Part shown: in pieces, positions 1-8,631 of the stretch
Position numbering within the stretch: position 1 is the stretch's first letter
How the letters are laid out: each line of letters begins with the position of its first letter
DNA from: Bifidobacterium pseudocatenulatum DSM 20438 = JCM 1200 = LMG 10505
GTDB lineage: Bacteria > Actinomycetota > Actinomycetes > Actinomycetales > Bifidobacteriaceae
Reading direction: 5' to 3'
Assembly (NCBI RefSeq): GCF_001025215.1
Contig: NZ_AP012330.1
Coordinates: forward strand, 1,302,001-1,366,000
Length of the DNA stretch: 64,000 nt
Translations under genes and position numbers: made by a program
Notes under the pieces: generated by a model
Told to the model about the DNA's origin: nothing
Databases searched by the model: none
The model's input: the letters and a program-made list of their open reading frames with translations, nothing else

Positions 1-336
1 CATAAGCGTGCCCCATGGGTTGGTAAACAGGTGCGGCAGGAAACCAAGCACGCTGACGATTACCGCCGCCGCTGGCCCGTAGGCGAAACCTGCCACCAGG
101 CTGACAATGCCGGATGGATCATATTTCAGCCATTCAACGCCTGGCACAATGGGAAATTCCACAAAGCTGACGGCCATCGACAGCGCCACGAACAGCGCAT
201 ACATGGCGATGCGTTTGGTGGACCAGCGTCCAGAGTCGGCCACGCCTGTGGAATGCGCGTTGTCGGGGCGCGTCATGCTTTCGCTGGCGATTTCGGCGTC
301 GTTGTTTTGGGTATTGTTTGGTGAGGATACACTCAT
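1..336 (-). CDS. ribU: ECF transporter S component, probable riboflavin transporter RibU (3' part missing)
   Basis: Substrate-binding membrane subunit of an energy-coupling factor transporter; only the first 112 residues lie in the window. The start is the ATG at 336-334. After a polar N-terminus of about 38 residues come the S-component hallmarks: a first membrane segment (IAMYALFVALSMAVSFVEF), a P-x-x-P-G-V-E-W-L-K-Y-D-P-S-G loop, and a second segment ending in GFLPHLFTNPWGTLM. The FMN riboswitch that abuts the start codon makes riboflavin (or a flavin precursor) the likely substrate. It would work with shared EcfA/EcfA'/EcfT subunits, which are not seen here. The family assignment is strong; the substrate is inferred from the riboswitch. 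Confidence 0.87.
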   Translation of the reverse strand, partial: MSVSSPNNTQNNDAEIASESMTRPDNAHSTGVADSGRWSTKRIAMYALFVALSMAVSFVEFPIVPGVEWLKYDPSGIVSLVAGFAYGPAAAVIVSVLGFLPHLFTNPWGTLM

Positions 337-344
337 GTTGAGCC

Positions 345-492
345 CCGTTTCTTCCATCCGGACTTTGACCGTTGGCTCCGGATTCTCACCGGATCAGCCG
401 CTTTCGCGGGTCGCGGGCTTCGGCATGGGACCGTTATGAACGTCAGTCGTACCGTTACCGCCAGTAAGGATTTTCACCTTCCCTGAAACTTG
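345..492 (-). ncRNA. FMN riboswitch (RFN element) in the ribU leader
   Basis: Read on the minus strand, the leader carries the conserved RFN blocks in order: a 5' block with GGTGAAAATCC followed by CTGGCGGTAA, a variable hairpin, an AGCCCGCGA block, then GATCCGGTGAGAATCCGGAGCC, and a final block ending AAAGTCCGGATG. The 3' strand of the basal stem (TCCGGATGGAAG) ends about 15 nt before the ribU ATG, so the aptamer or its expression platform probably covers the ribosome binding site. This fits FMN-induced repression of riboflavin uptake at translation. Confidence 0.93.
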
Positions 493-496
493 CACG

Positions 497-502
497 ATTA
501 TA
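497..502 (-). promoter_or_regulatory. Putative -10 box of the ribU riboswitch transcript
   Basis: On the minus strand a TATAAT hexamer lies within GCGTATATATAATCG, a few bases upstream of the first RFN block, the right place for initiation of the riboswitch RNA. A TTGCAT about 21 bp upstream is a poor -35 at that spacing. The rest of 503-712, between this and the helicase stop, shows no gene. Confidence 0.45.
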
Positions 503-712
503 TATACGCCTATCGTCGGAAATATGCAAACCGCGTCTCACTGGCGTCTATTATCAGCAGGCATCAATCTTTAATCCGGAAACCATGATCTTAGCCTCAT
601 ATGCCTTTTGCCTATGGCATGAACGTCGCCTCATGGTGTGTTGCCGCAGTGTGCGCTTTACCTGTTGCTTTCGTATCGTGTGCGTTCAAGCAAGCGGCAG
701 GTACGTTGATTG

Positions 713-3700
713 TTATGCCAGCAGGTCGAGCAAGTCGTCTTTGCTGAGTGTGCCGACGCCTCCAGATGCGGTGCCGTCGGTGAACTGTTGGGCAAGCTCG
801 CTTTTCTTCTCCTGCAGTTTGAGGATGCGTTCCTCAATGGTGTCTTTGGCTACGATCTGGTACACGTTCACATCCTGCGTCTGTCCGATGCGGTGCGCAC
901 GATCGGTGGCCTGGTTCTGCGCGGCCGCGTTCCACCACGGGTCGGCGTGCACCACTACGGACGCACCCACAAGGTTCAGCCCCGTATTGCCCGCTTTGAG
1001 CGAGATGAGGAACACGGGAACATCGTTGCCATTGAATTCGTCCACCAGTTCCACACGGCGTTTCTTCGGTGTCTCGCCGGTGATGGTGTAGAAGTCCACG
1101 CCCTGTTCAGCCAAACGTGTACCAATCAGGTCAAGGAATGAAGTGAACTGCGAGAATACGAGCACTTTCTTGCTTTCGTCCATGCACGTGGATACGAGTT
1201 CGCAAATAGCGTCAAGTTTGGCGGAAGCGTTTTTCGCATCCGCATAGACGAGTCTCGGATCGCAACAGATTTCGCGCAACAGTGTGAATTCCGCAAGGAT
1301 TCGAATCTTCTTCGTATTGAAGTCGGCGTCCTTGGTTTTGGTAAGGGTGGCGCGCAACCGTTGCTCGTGCGCCGCATAGAGTTTGCGCTGTTCGCCTTCC
1401 AGTTTGACGGTGAGCACGTTTTCGAACTTGTCAGGCAAATCGGTCAGCACGTCTTTTTTCAGACGTCGTTTAATGAACAGTCCGACCAAAGCCTGCAGTT
1501 TGTCAGCCATGACGGAATGTTCAGAACCGGGTGCCATGATCGGCTGTTCGTATTTTTCTCGGAACTTCGTGTAGGTTCCCAGCAATCCGGGCATGAGGAA
1601 GTCGAAGATGCTCCACAGTTCGCTCAACCGGTTTTCGATGGGGGTTCCCGTCAATGCGAACCGGTGTTCGGCGGTGATCTGTTTGACGGCTTTCGCCAAC
1701 TTCGTGGCATGGTTTTTGATGTATTGCGCCTCATCGAGCGCCATCAATGCGAACCGGCAGGCGGCGTAATCATCCACGTCGCGGCGCAATAAATCGTATG
1801 AGGTGATCACCACATCGGTACGCTGCATATCGTTGGATTCCGAGGGGTTCTTCCATTGCTGTGCCACGGCTGCGATGAGCTTGCGCCGTTGTGCCTTCGT
1901 GCCGGCCACAACTTCGATGGTAAGATCCTGCGTGAACTTCTCGCATTCGGCAGCCCAGTTGTATACCAAGGATGCCGGGCAGACAATCAACGCTGGACCG
2001 CTCCCCTTGCGAGCTTCCACCAGTGACAGCAATTGCACGGATTTGCCCAAACCCATTTCGTCGGCGAGAATGCCACCGAAACCTTTGTCCCACAAGGTGG
2101 AAAGCCATTGGAAGCCTTCCACCTGGTATGGGCGCAGTACGTTTTTGAGGTTGCGGGGCACTTCGTATCGTTTCGGGTCGATGATTTTCACATCGTTGAC
2201 ATAGTCGACGAACGATTCGCTTTTGCCGTCGTCATCAACTTGAGCATCCAAGAGGAACGCCCGATATCCGGGAATGGTGATTCTTCCGGAATCAAGCTGT
2301 TGCTCATCAAGGTCAAGATCTGTGGCAATCTGATCAAGTTCATGCAGATCGGCATTCTTCAGATCAACGAACGTACCGTCCTTGAATCGATGGTAGCGGC
2401 GGTTCCTGCGGTAGGAATTCAGCAACGCGCCGACCTCGTTCATCGGCACTTCGTCGGCTATCGGCGAAATCTCAACCAGATTCGAGTCGATGGACAGTCC
2501 GACCTTCACCGTAGGGCTGCCTGGCATCATCATGCCGTCGAACGCGGCCGTGGAGAACACCTGCCCGACCGAACGCAAGATATCCACGCCTTCGGTGAGC
2601 AAGAGCAGAATAGTCTGTTCGTCTTCCTCACGAATCCGCGCCACGTCAATGGAACTCCATGTCGGGAAAAGCTGGCGAACCACCTGCACCGCGAATGATT
2701 CGCGGGCCGTATCTCGTTTGATGAGCGCCGCTTTCGACCGCGAGTCCGGATTAATCACGCCTCGTAGCGCTTTGGCGGTCGGCACCAACTGGAACACGAA
2801 ATCGCCGTATCGTGCCACAGCCTCGCAGGTGATGCCCTGCAGATCACGGTCCAAGTAGAATTCGATCTGGCAGTCGACTCCCATCCGTTCGGCGACTTCC
2901 TGCGGAATATCGAAACCAATGCCCGCTTCGGTAAGTTTTGGCAGTATTGTTCGTGCGAACATGGGCCAGTCGTTTTCCGCAATGAACACACCATCGCTAA
3001 CGTTCGACGCGCACAATGTCATCAACGCGTCCACTGCGGGAAGGATGCTGTCGGTACAACGGAAGAGTCCGCTCACTGGCATCATATGGGAATCCGTCGG
3101 AGTGCCGTTATGCTCGGCACTCATGAGGTACACGCCCCGCTGCCCAACAATCCGATCCGTGATGGTACGGTTCGACGTGATACGCACGCCCGACGAAGCG
3201 CCTTCCTTCACATATTCGGCGATGAACCGAAATTGCGGATTGCCATCGAATATGGCGATAGTATGCGACCTGGACTCCCCTGGCGTGGCCACTTCGACAT
3301 AGCCCGGAGCGGCGTCATCCGTATGGGCGAAATCATCCGGAGTGAGCTGCCGCGCCCTCTCACGCCCCTCATGCTTGGGAGCTTCCAGCGGCCCACGTGC
3401 TATCAGCACGTCTTCGATGTAGTCCTGTTGCGGTTCCGCTTCGAACAGGTTCAGTAGATCGCACAATTCCCCATCGGTGAGCATGATTTCACGTTCGATA
3501 CGCACGTCTGGCGCGTAATAGTAGTTGTTCTGCAGTTGCGCTGCGGCACGTGATCCAACAACACCTTGCAGGAATCGGAACAGCTGCAGCGAGAACGGTT
3601 CGAGCATGTCCGGAGTGTGGGTGAACGAGAGTTTCTGTCCGTATGACACGTATGCCCCGTTGTGCATGTCGGCTACGAATTTGGAAATGCTTTTGATGAT

Positions 3701-4555
3701 ATAACTTGCGTCGCCGCAGCCGATTTTCAACGTCAGGCTCCACAGCTCACGGTTCATGATCAGCGTGGGCTCCAGACGCACGCTTCCCGGTTTCACTATG
3801 ATGGAACCGCTCTTGCGTTTTGTTTTCGTGGCCCCTTGCGTAATGACGCCTCGTTGCTCGTCGGCGAGACGGCTTTTCGCGTCGACGATGCGCTTGAGCA
3901 CGTCAAGCTGCGCGCTTTGACCGGTATTGTCATTCTTCGCATCCAGCGCACGCATGTAGTCGGATAGGATATGCGAGGTCACGCCACTTCGCTTGAATCC
4001 GCGGAACCGTTCGGGCTGGTCAAGAAACAGCAGCAGCATTGCGGCGACATGCTTGCACATGCCCGTATAGCGGCGCCCCCCAGCCGGATCCGAATCGAAC
4101 TCGTCATCGTCCTGCACATGACCGAACGTCGATCCTGAACCGAAATCATCATAATCATCGACATAATCGTATTCATCGTCATCATCATCGAAACTGCGAT
4201 ATTTTGGATTGTTGCGGTAGCTGGGCGAATATGCCGACGAATACGTGCCATAACCGTGCTGCGAACCGTTGAACGCGGGGCAGGAGCAGTAGCGCGCTAA
4301 GAACAGTTCGTCGGAGAGATCGAGCGTGGCCTGCACTTCGTATCGGCTGGACGGTGAGGTGGTGCCCCGCATATTGGCATGCAGGGTGATGCGGTCGGAA
4401 TCGGAGTCGTTCAGGCAATGCAGATCCGACATTTTCGCACGCCACTGGTTGGCGATTCCACGGGCACGCTGCAATACAGGCTGACTGCATTCGCTGCGTA
4501 GTTCGTCGGAAAGCCATGACAAAGTATCCGCCAACTGAACCCCAATCGTTCGCAC
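713..4555 (-). CDS. SNF2-family DEAD/DEAH helicase with N-terminal SWIM zinc finger
   Basis: Swi2/Snf2 (HepA/RapA-like) ATPase of 1280 residues, expected to move along dsDNA or remodel nucleoprotein. The SWIM zinc finger is C90-x-C92 ... C167-x-H169, its halves separated by an unusually long acidic insert (residues about 122-156, D/Y-rich). The helicase core in the C-terminal half has motif I (DEMGLGKSVQ), motif II (DEAQ), motif III (LTGTPIENRL) and motif VI (ATDRAHRIGQ). It stands alone with long untranslated flanks. The length and the SWIM+SNF2 order match actinobacterial homologues. Its cellular role is not established from the sequence. Confidence 0.93.
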   Translation of the reverse strand: MRTIGVQLADTLSWLSDELRSECSQPVLQRARGIANQWRAKMSDLHCLNDSDSDRITLHANMRGTTSPSSRYEVQATLDLSDELFLARYCSCPAFNGSQHGYGTYSSAYSPSYRNNPKYRSFDDDDDEYDYVDDYDDFGSGSTFGHVQDDDEFDSDPAGGRRYTGMCKHVAAMLLLFLDQPERFRGFKRSGVTSHILSDYMRALDAKNDNTGQSAQLDVLKRIVDAKSRLADEQRGVITQGATKTKRKSGSIIVKPGSVRLEPTLIMNRELWSLTLKIGCGDASYIIKSISKFVADMHNGAYVSYGQKLSFTHTPDMLEPFSLQLFRFLQGVVGSRAAAQLQNNYYYAPDVRIEREIMLTDGELCDLLNLFEAEPQQDYIEDVLIARGPLEAPKHEGRERARQLTPDDFAHTDDAAPGYVEVATPGESRSHTIAIFDGNPQFRFIAEYVKEGASSGVRITSNRTITDRIVGQRGVYLMSAEHNGTPTDSHMMPVSGLFRCTDSILPAVDALMTLCASNVSDGVFIAENDWPMFARTILPKLTEAGIGFDIPQEVAERMGVDCQIEFYLDRDLQGITCEAVARYGDFVFQLVPTAKALRGVINPDSRSKAALIKRDTARESFAVQVVRQLFPTWSSIDVARIREEDEQTILLLLTEGVDILRSVGQVFSTAAFDGMMMPGSPTVKVGLSIDSNLVEISPIADEVPMNEVGALLNSYRRNRRYHRFKDGTFVDLKNADLHELDQIATDLDLDEQQLDSGRITIPGYRAFLLDAQVDDDGKSESFVDYVNDVKIIDPKRYEVPRNLKNVLRPYQVEGFQWLSTLWDKGFGGILADEMGLGKSVQLLSLVEARKGSGPALIVCPASLVYNWAAECEKFTQDLTIEVVAGTKAQRRKLIAAVAQQWKNPSESNDMQRTDVVITSYDLLRRDVDDYAACRFALMALDEAQYIKNHATKLAKAVKQITAEHRFALTGTPIENRLSELWSIFDFLMPGLLGTYTKFREKYEQPIMAPGSEHSVMADKLQALVGLFIKRRLKKDVLTDLPDKFENVLTVKLEGEQRKLYAAHEQRLRATLTKTKDADFNTKKIRILAEFTLLREICCDPRLVYADAKNASAKLDAICELVSTCMDESKKVLVFSQFTSFLDLIGTRLAEQGVDFYTITGETPKKRRVELVDEFNGNDVPVFLISLKAGNTGLNLVGASVVVHADPWWNAAAQNQATDRAHRIGQTQDVNVYQIVAKDTIEERILKLQEKKSELAQQFTDGTASGGVGTLSKDDLLDLLA

Positions 4556-4596
4556 ATTTGTTCTTATGAAAGAGTATCAGCACAGCGGAACAGGAA

Positions 4597-4624
4597 AGCC
4601 GTGGCTGCAATCCCAGCCACGGCT
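4597..4624 (-). terminator. Stem-loop terminator
   Basis: Perfect 11-bp stem AGCCGTGGCTG (4597-4607) / CAGCCACGGCT (4614-4624) with a 6-nt loop. On the minus strand it is followed by TTTCC, so it probably ends transcripts from the channel gene and the region below it. Confidence 0.6.
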
Positions 4625-4875
4625 TCGCTCCATACCGGTTATATCAGCGGCAACGCTTGGTGAGCGGCTGCCATGGATCGAGTTCCACCGGTTCGGATTC
4701 CAGCAGCGGCCCGATCTACGCTGGTTGGTAATGGAGCCCTGCTTCAGTCCTATGGAGAAGTCGCGCGGCAGCGAGCGCTGACCCTTGTAATCGGTGGCGG
4801 CTTCGAGCACGCCCACAGATACCGTCGCGTTGACCGTGGAACCGACCGATAATACCGGTGCAGTCACGAGAACCG
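4625..4875 (-). pseudogene. Possible gene-tail relic, unidentified
   Basis: Between the channel stop and the terminator the minus strand has protein-like but broken reading: one frame from about 4867 reads through VLSVGSTVNATVSVGVLEA and DYKGQRSLPRDFSIGLKQG, and another frame ends in PLLESEPVELDPWQPLTK before a stop. It looks like a decayed C-terminus placed just ahead of a terminator. I do not recognise the family, and it may be plain untranslated sequence. Confidence 0.25.
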
Positions 4876-5631
4876 CTATAGCCTGCGCAGCTGCGCGATA
4901 TCATCGCGCAGCTGGTTGACGGTGTCCGTCAGTTCCCGCACATTGTGGCGCAACTGTTCCGTTTCCGATTCCGCCTCATCCGCACGCTTGTCGGTCTCGT
5001 CACGAACACGGTCGACAATCCATGAAGCCAGCGTCGCGGTGACGATGCCGATCAGGGCAACGCCGGTTATCATCAGTCCGATGGCGATGCATCTTCCCTG
5101 CCATGTCACCGGGGACAAATCGCCATAGCCGACTGTGGTGACGGTCACGAACGACCACCATATCGCTTCACCGAAATCGGTGATGGAAGCGCCCGGAACC
5201 CCACGTTCCACATCCAATTCGGCAAGGGCGCCGATATACATCAGTAGTGTCACGCTGCAGCATGTGTACAGTGTGATGCGCCCACGCACCGCCATGCCAC
5301 CGGTACGATTGAGCACGTTGAGCACTGCCACCAGACGCAGCAGTCTCAACGGCCTGAAGACGGGCAATGCGATGGACACCAGCATCAGCAGATTGTCTTT
5401 GAACCAAGTTTTCTTATCTTCTGCCAGCAGGATCGAAACGACGCAGTCGGCGATGAACACCATCCAGATGATGTTGATCACCATTTCACACAACAGGATA
5501 TGCGTCCTCGCCAGAACTTCCCACGAATACGCGAACAGGAACACCAACGCCAATGCCGTCATGAACCATTCCGTCGCACGACGCCATTTGTTCAATGTCA
5601 TACCCTTTCCTTTCTTCCCGACTGCCATCAT
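4876..5631 (-). CDS. Ion channel family protein, K+-selective type
   Basis: Single-polypeptide channel of 251 residues with a classic K+ selectivity filter TVGYGD (about 166-171) between the last two membrane helices. Earlier membrane segments include a basic S4-like stretch (RPLRLLRL, about 93-100), so this is a small voltage-sensor-type or ion_trans channel. The C-terminus is a predicted coiled coil (DETDKRADEAESETEQL onward, with heptad leucines) that may drive tetramer assembly. The upstream ATG is preceded by GGGGAG at good spacing; an internal ATG at 5601 also has an AGGAAAGG-like site and could be the real start. It follows the dehydrogenase gene closely and may be cotranscribed. Confidence 0.88.
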   Translation of the reverse strand: MMAVGKKGKGMTLNKWRRATEWFMTALALVFLFAYSWEVLARTHILLCEMVINIIWMVFIADCVVSILLAEDKKTWFKDNLLMLVSIALPVFRPLRLLRLVAVLNVLNRTGGMAVRGRITLYTCCSVTLLMYIGALAELDVERGVPGASITDFGEAIWWSFVTVTTVGYGDLSPVTWQGRCIAIGLMITGVALIGIVTATLASWIVDRVRDETDKRADEAESETEQLRHNVRELTDTVNQLRDDIAQLRRL

Positions 5632-5656
5632 ACGGGTCTCCCCGCACGCGCGACCG

Positions 5657-6649
5657 TCAGCTTTTGATGGGCATGCGATTGTCGAGCGACTGACCGTTGG
5701 CGTAGCAGCGGACGTTGCCTAATGCAATGGAGATGATACTGCGTTCGGTGATCTCAAGATGGTTGCCTCCCGCCACATGTGGGGTGATGAGGCATTTCGG
5801 CTCGCACCACAGCGGCGAGTTGGCCGGCAGCGGTTCCGGTTCGGTCACATCGAGCGCGGCACCACGGATTCGTCCTTCCGCGAGCGCGTCGGCAAGCGCC
5901 TGACTTTCAATGGCGTTGCCGCGGCCCGCGTTGATGATGATGGCGTCAGGTTTGAGAGATGCGATGCGTTCCGCATTGAGCAGGTGGTACGTTGTCGAAG
6001 TGGATGGTACGCACATGGCGATCACATCGGCGTATTGCAGCACGTCGTCGAGGGACTCGAATCCTACGATATGGTCGACGCCCGGCGCTTCGACGGCGGG
6101 ATTACGGCGAATGCCAATGGTTGTCATTCCGACGTTTTTGCAGAGTCGTGCGAAGTGTGATCCGATGTCGCCGGTTCCGATGACGAGCGCCGTTTTTCCG
6201 TTGGGGCTGACGGCGCGGCCCGCGTCTTGCCACATGGCATTCGGGTTGCTTGCCGCATAGATGTGCAGGTTCTTCATGATGGCCCACATCATGGCGAACA
6301 TGTGTTCGGAGACGCTTTGTCCGTAGGCTCCGGTGGCATTGGTGAGCATGGATCCGGGCTGCAGGATGCCGGGTCGCTGGTATTTGTCGACGCCGGCGCT
6401 CCAAGTTTGAAGCCATTCGAGTTTGGGGCACTGCGCGCATTCCTCGGGCGCGATGTTGCCGATGACCGCGGTGGCTTTGGCTTTGAGCTCCTCCGGTACT
6501 GCGGCGGTCCAGCTCATGCTTCCCCGTTGGGTCGAATCGCCGACGAATTCCTGTGGTATGTCTTTCGCAGCACGTATGAATTGCGCACGTTCGGATTCGG
6601 TCAACGGCAGGCAGTTGACGATCAATTTGCGGTCGTTCCATATTCCCAT
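5657..6649 (-). CDS. D-isomer-specific 2-hydroxyacid dehydrogenase, NAD-binding
   Basis: 330-residue NAD(P)-dependent 2-hydroxyacid dehydrogenase. The Rossmann nucleotide-binding loop is VIGTGDIGSHFA (a G-x-G-x-x-G variant). Catalytic-type residues follow: Arg in NAGRGNAIE, Glu in DVTEPEPLP, and the His of TPHVAGG. The substrate is unknown; the family includes phosphoglycerate, lactate, hydroxyisocaproate and glyoxylate-type enzymes. Its N-terminal third recurs as a degraded fragment at about 19365-19668 on the same strand, so part of this gene has been duplicated across the accessory island. Confidence 0.92.
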   Translation of the reverse strand: MGIWNDRKLIVNCLPLTESERAQFIRAAKDIPQEFVGDSTQRGSMSWTAAVPEELKAKATAVIGNIAPEECAQCPKLEWLQTWSAGVDKYQRPGILQPGSMLTNATGAYGQSVSEHMFAMMWAIMKNLHIYAASNPNAMWQDAGRAVSPNGKTALVIGTGDIGSHFARLCKNVGMTTIGIRRNPAVEAPGVDHIVGFESLDDVLQYADVIAMCVPSTSTTYHLLNAERIASLKPDAIIINAGRGNAIESQALADALAEGRIRGAALDVTEPEPLPANSPLWCEPKCLITPHVAGGNHLEITERSIISIALGNVRCYANGQSLDNRMPIKS

Positions 6650-6702
6650 GCGTTTTACCCTATGACAATCGTCGGATATAGGGTTTCACGTTGGGTTCTG
6701 GG

Positions 6703-7182
6703 TCAGACGCCGAGTTCGTCGGTATCAAAGATGATGGTGGCCGGACCGTCGTTGGCGAGCCGCACGCGCATGTGGGAGCCGAATCGTCCTTCTTTTACTT
6801 CGAGTCCTTGCACGCGCAGGGCGTCGTTGAATCCGTGCCATGTCTGTTCGGCGTGCGCGGGCGCTCCGGCTTTCACGAAGCTTGGGCGGTTGCCTTTGCG
6901 CACGTTCGCGTATAGCGTGAATTGGGAGATGGACAGCACACTGCCGTTCACGTCGTGGATGGAACGGTTCATTTTGCCGTTCTCGTCTTCGAAGACGCGC
7001 AGGTTGGCGATTTTGCGGGCAAGCCAGTCGATTTGTTTCGCTCCGTCCGTGTCTTCCACTCCGGCAAGCAGCACATAGCCGATGCCTATATGCTGTGGTT
7101 CGAATGTGGTGTCGACTTCTCCGCTTGTCTCGTCGACCACGTCGACGGATCCTTCGCCGACCTTCTGCAATACGATGCGCAT
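6703..7182 (-). CDS. dtd: D-aminoacyl-tRNA deacylase
   Basis: Cytoplasmic proofreading enzyme that hydrolyses D-amino acids from mischarged tRNA. Starting at the ATG at 7182 (MRIVLQKV), the 159-residue protein has the full family length and its active-site signatures SQFTLYANVRKGNRPSF and, near the C-terminus, DGPATIIFDTDE. The frame is open further upstream, but homology begins at this ATG. The gene starts 17 nt after the stop of the upstream hydrolase, which suggests one transcript. Confidence 0.95.
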   Translation of the reverse strand: MRIVLQKVGEGSVDVVDETSGEVDTTFEPQHIGIGYVLLAGVEDTDGAKQIDWLARKIANLRVFEDENGKMNRSIHDVNGSVLSISQFTLYANVRKGNRPSFVKAGAPAHAEQTWHGFNDALRVQGLEVKEGRFGSHMRVRLANDGPATIIFDTDELGV

Positions 7183-7199
7183 AGTCCGTCCCGGTCTTT

Positions 7200-7859
7200 T
7201 CAGCCGGCGTAGTCGACGATGGCCTGCGTGACCTGTTTCAGGTAGTCGAGCGACGTCTGCCAATCGTCCGGCACTTCGATGGAATGGTTGGCACCAGCGT
7301 ACGTGCGCACATGGTCGGTGAGCAGATGCGCTTTGGCGTCATCGTAGTATGGGTCGGCGTCACCTGCGCAGATTAGCGGCATCGGGCTGCCGGCAGTTCC
7401 CGGTAGCGGCGCGGGAATGACCGACTTGTGCTTGTCGAATGGCGGCGGGTTGAGCACCGGGGTGAGCAGCACCACACGTAATCCTAGTTTTGCGGAATGC
7501 GGATATGAGAGTGTGGAGAGCGATTTGGTGACGACCAGCAAATGCGGCTCCTCACCCGATTCGGCAGCATGTTCGAGCGCCGCCTTGCGCCATTCGTCGA
7601 CCACGCGTTCCATGCAGGCGATCATTTCCGGAAACTCGACGCTTTCCGTCAGTTTCAGGTCGAGCCGGTCCACGAACCATCCGTTGGCCGCAAGCGCCTG
7701 CGCTGCCCAGTACAGCAGCGGTCGGTCTACGGTGTATCCAATGCCCGGCATGATGAGCACGTGATTGCCGGTTTCGGTGTTCTTCACACGGTTCTTACCC
7801 CATGGGGTGACCGCCGGTGTGACGTTTTTCGTTGTTGGTTGCGTGCCGTTCTTGCCCAT
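7200..7859 (-). CDS. Alpha/beta hydrolase fold protein
   Basis: About 219 residues. An early beta strand HVLIMPGIGYTVDRPLLYWAA is followed by a nucleophile-elbow-like LLVVTKSLSTL (T-K-S-L-S in place of the canonical G-x-S-x-G), an Asp in ICAGDADPYYDD and a His in YAGANHSIEVPDDW. These are plausible Ser-Asp-His positions of a dienelactone-hydrolase-like fold. The frame is open to an ATG at 7931, but that start has no ribosome binding site and adds only an Arg-rich stretch; neither start is well supported. The substrate is unknown. Confidence 0.75.
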   Translation of the reverse strand: MGKNGTQPTTKNVTPAVTPWGKNRVKNTETGNHVLIMPGIGYTVDRPLLYWAAQALAANGWFVDRLDLKLTESVEFPEMIACMERVVDEWRKAALEHAAESGEEPHLLVVTKSLSTLSYPHSAKLGLRVVLLTPVLNPPPFDKHKSVIPAPLPGTAGSPMPLICAGDADPYYDDAKAHLLTDHVRTYAGANHSIEVPDDWQTSLDYLKQVTQAIVDYAG

Positions 7860-7936
7860 GCTGTGTTTGATTCGCCTTTTCGTGTGTTCCGTCCGTCTTG
7901 GCCGGTCGTTGCGGCCGGCGTCGTTTCCCATATTGC

Positions 7937-8068
7937 ATGCTAGGCGGCGCCGGCTACAATCGTTTCCGTCAGTTCACCACGCATTGGTTGCCGAACTACG
8001 GACCGACCTATTACGCCGCTTTCGTGCACGATCCGGAAGGCAACAACATCGAGGCCATGCTCGTCTGA
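7937..8068 (+). pseudogene. C-terminal fragment of a VOC/glyoxalase-family protein
   Basis: A 43-residue in-frame piece ends in PTYYAAFVHDPEGNNIEAML-V, the hallmark last strand of vicinal-oxygen-chelate proteins with its metal-ligand Glu. Nothing upstream in this frame supplies the rest of the domain, and the minus-strand hydrolase gene begins just before it. It marks the left edge of the relic-rich island. Confidence 0.7.
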
Positions 8069-8100
8069 GTGTCCGACAGCTCAACAGCGACAAGACCAGA

Positions 8101-8132
8101 TCCCGCCATACGTTAATGTTCTCATGGCGGGA
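8101..8132. terminator. Inverted repeat, weak terminator
   Basis: Nine-bp perfect stem TCCCGCCAT / ATGGCGGGA around a 14-nt loop, 32 nt after the VOC fragment stop. There is no T-run on either side, so the terminator role is tentative. No gene is seen from 8133 to 8330. Confidence 0.4.
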
Positions 8133-8330
8133 CCTGTCATATTCCCAGAGAATCAAACATCTCAGCAGCCGTATGGAAACACGGGCCGTTCTCCGCTGAA
8201 TATTCATGGACTTCCCGCAAGGCAGAAAACGTATCAGTAGGAACGGCGCTCTGTTGAGGAAAGTCTAATAAAAGTCGGAACTCGTACGTGCCTGGATTGG
8301 AACACATATGATTTTCCCCTTTAGCCCTGG

Positions 8331-8528
8331 TTACTTGAACAGGTCGAACAGACTGAACGTGGTCTTCTTGTAGACGGTGTTGTACAGTTTGCGCTTGGGG
8401 TACAGCCAGCCCATGCCCTTCTTACCATAGCCGGGGATCAGCGCACGCTTGACCGCACGAGTGGCGCGGCCCTTCGTACGCGCGGACAGGCTCTTCTTCC
8501 AACTGGGTTTCCTCATTCCATACTTCAT
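8331..8528 (-). CDS. Small basic protein, conserved hypothetical
   Basis: 65-residue Lys/Arg-rich protein (MKYGMRKPSWKKSLSART... ending TFSLFDLFK). The start at 8528 is chosen because AAAGAGG sits 5 nt upstream; upstream codons in the frame lack support. A central Gly-Tyr-Gly-Lys-Lys-Gly stretch and the hydrophobic end suggest a small nucleic-acid- or membrane-associated protein. I recall similar short proteins in Gram-positive genomes but cannot assign a function. Confidence 0.7.
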   Translation of the reverse strand: MKYGMRKPSWKKSLSARTKGRATRAVKRALIPGYGKKGMGWLYPKRKLYNTVYKKTTFSLFDLFK

Positions 8529-8631
8529 GACAGCCTCTTTTCGGACGGTTATGTATCGCTCAACATTGCATACGCATCGGCTGGATAAACTCAAAGATGA
8601 ACATAGATGAACATCAAGTACAGTCAAGCAA

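Noticed and set aside
4556..4875. Open minus-strand frame of 96 codons between helicase and channel genes taken as a gene
   Set aside because: Two partial frames look protein-like but neither gives a complete product and no ribosome site is present, so only a low-confidence relic is listed.
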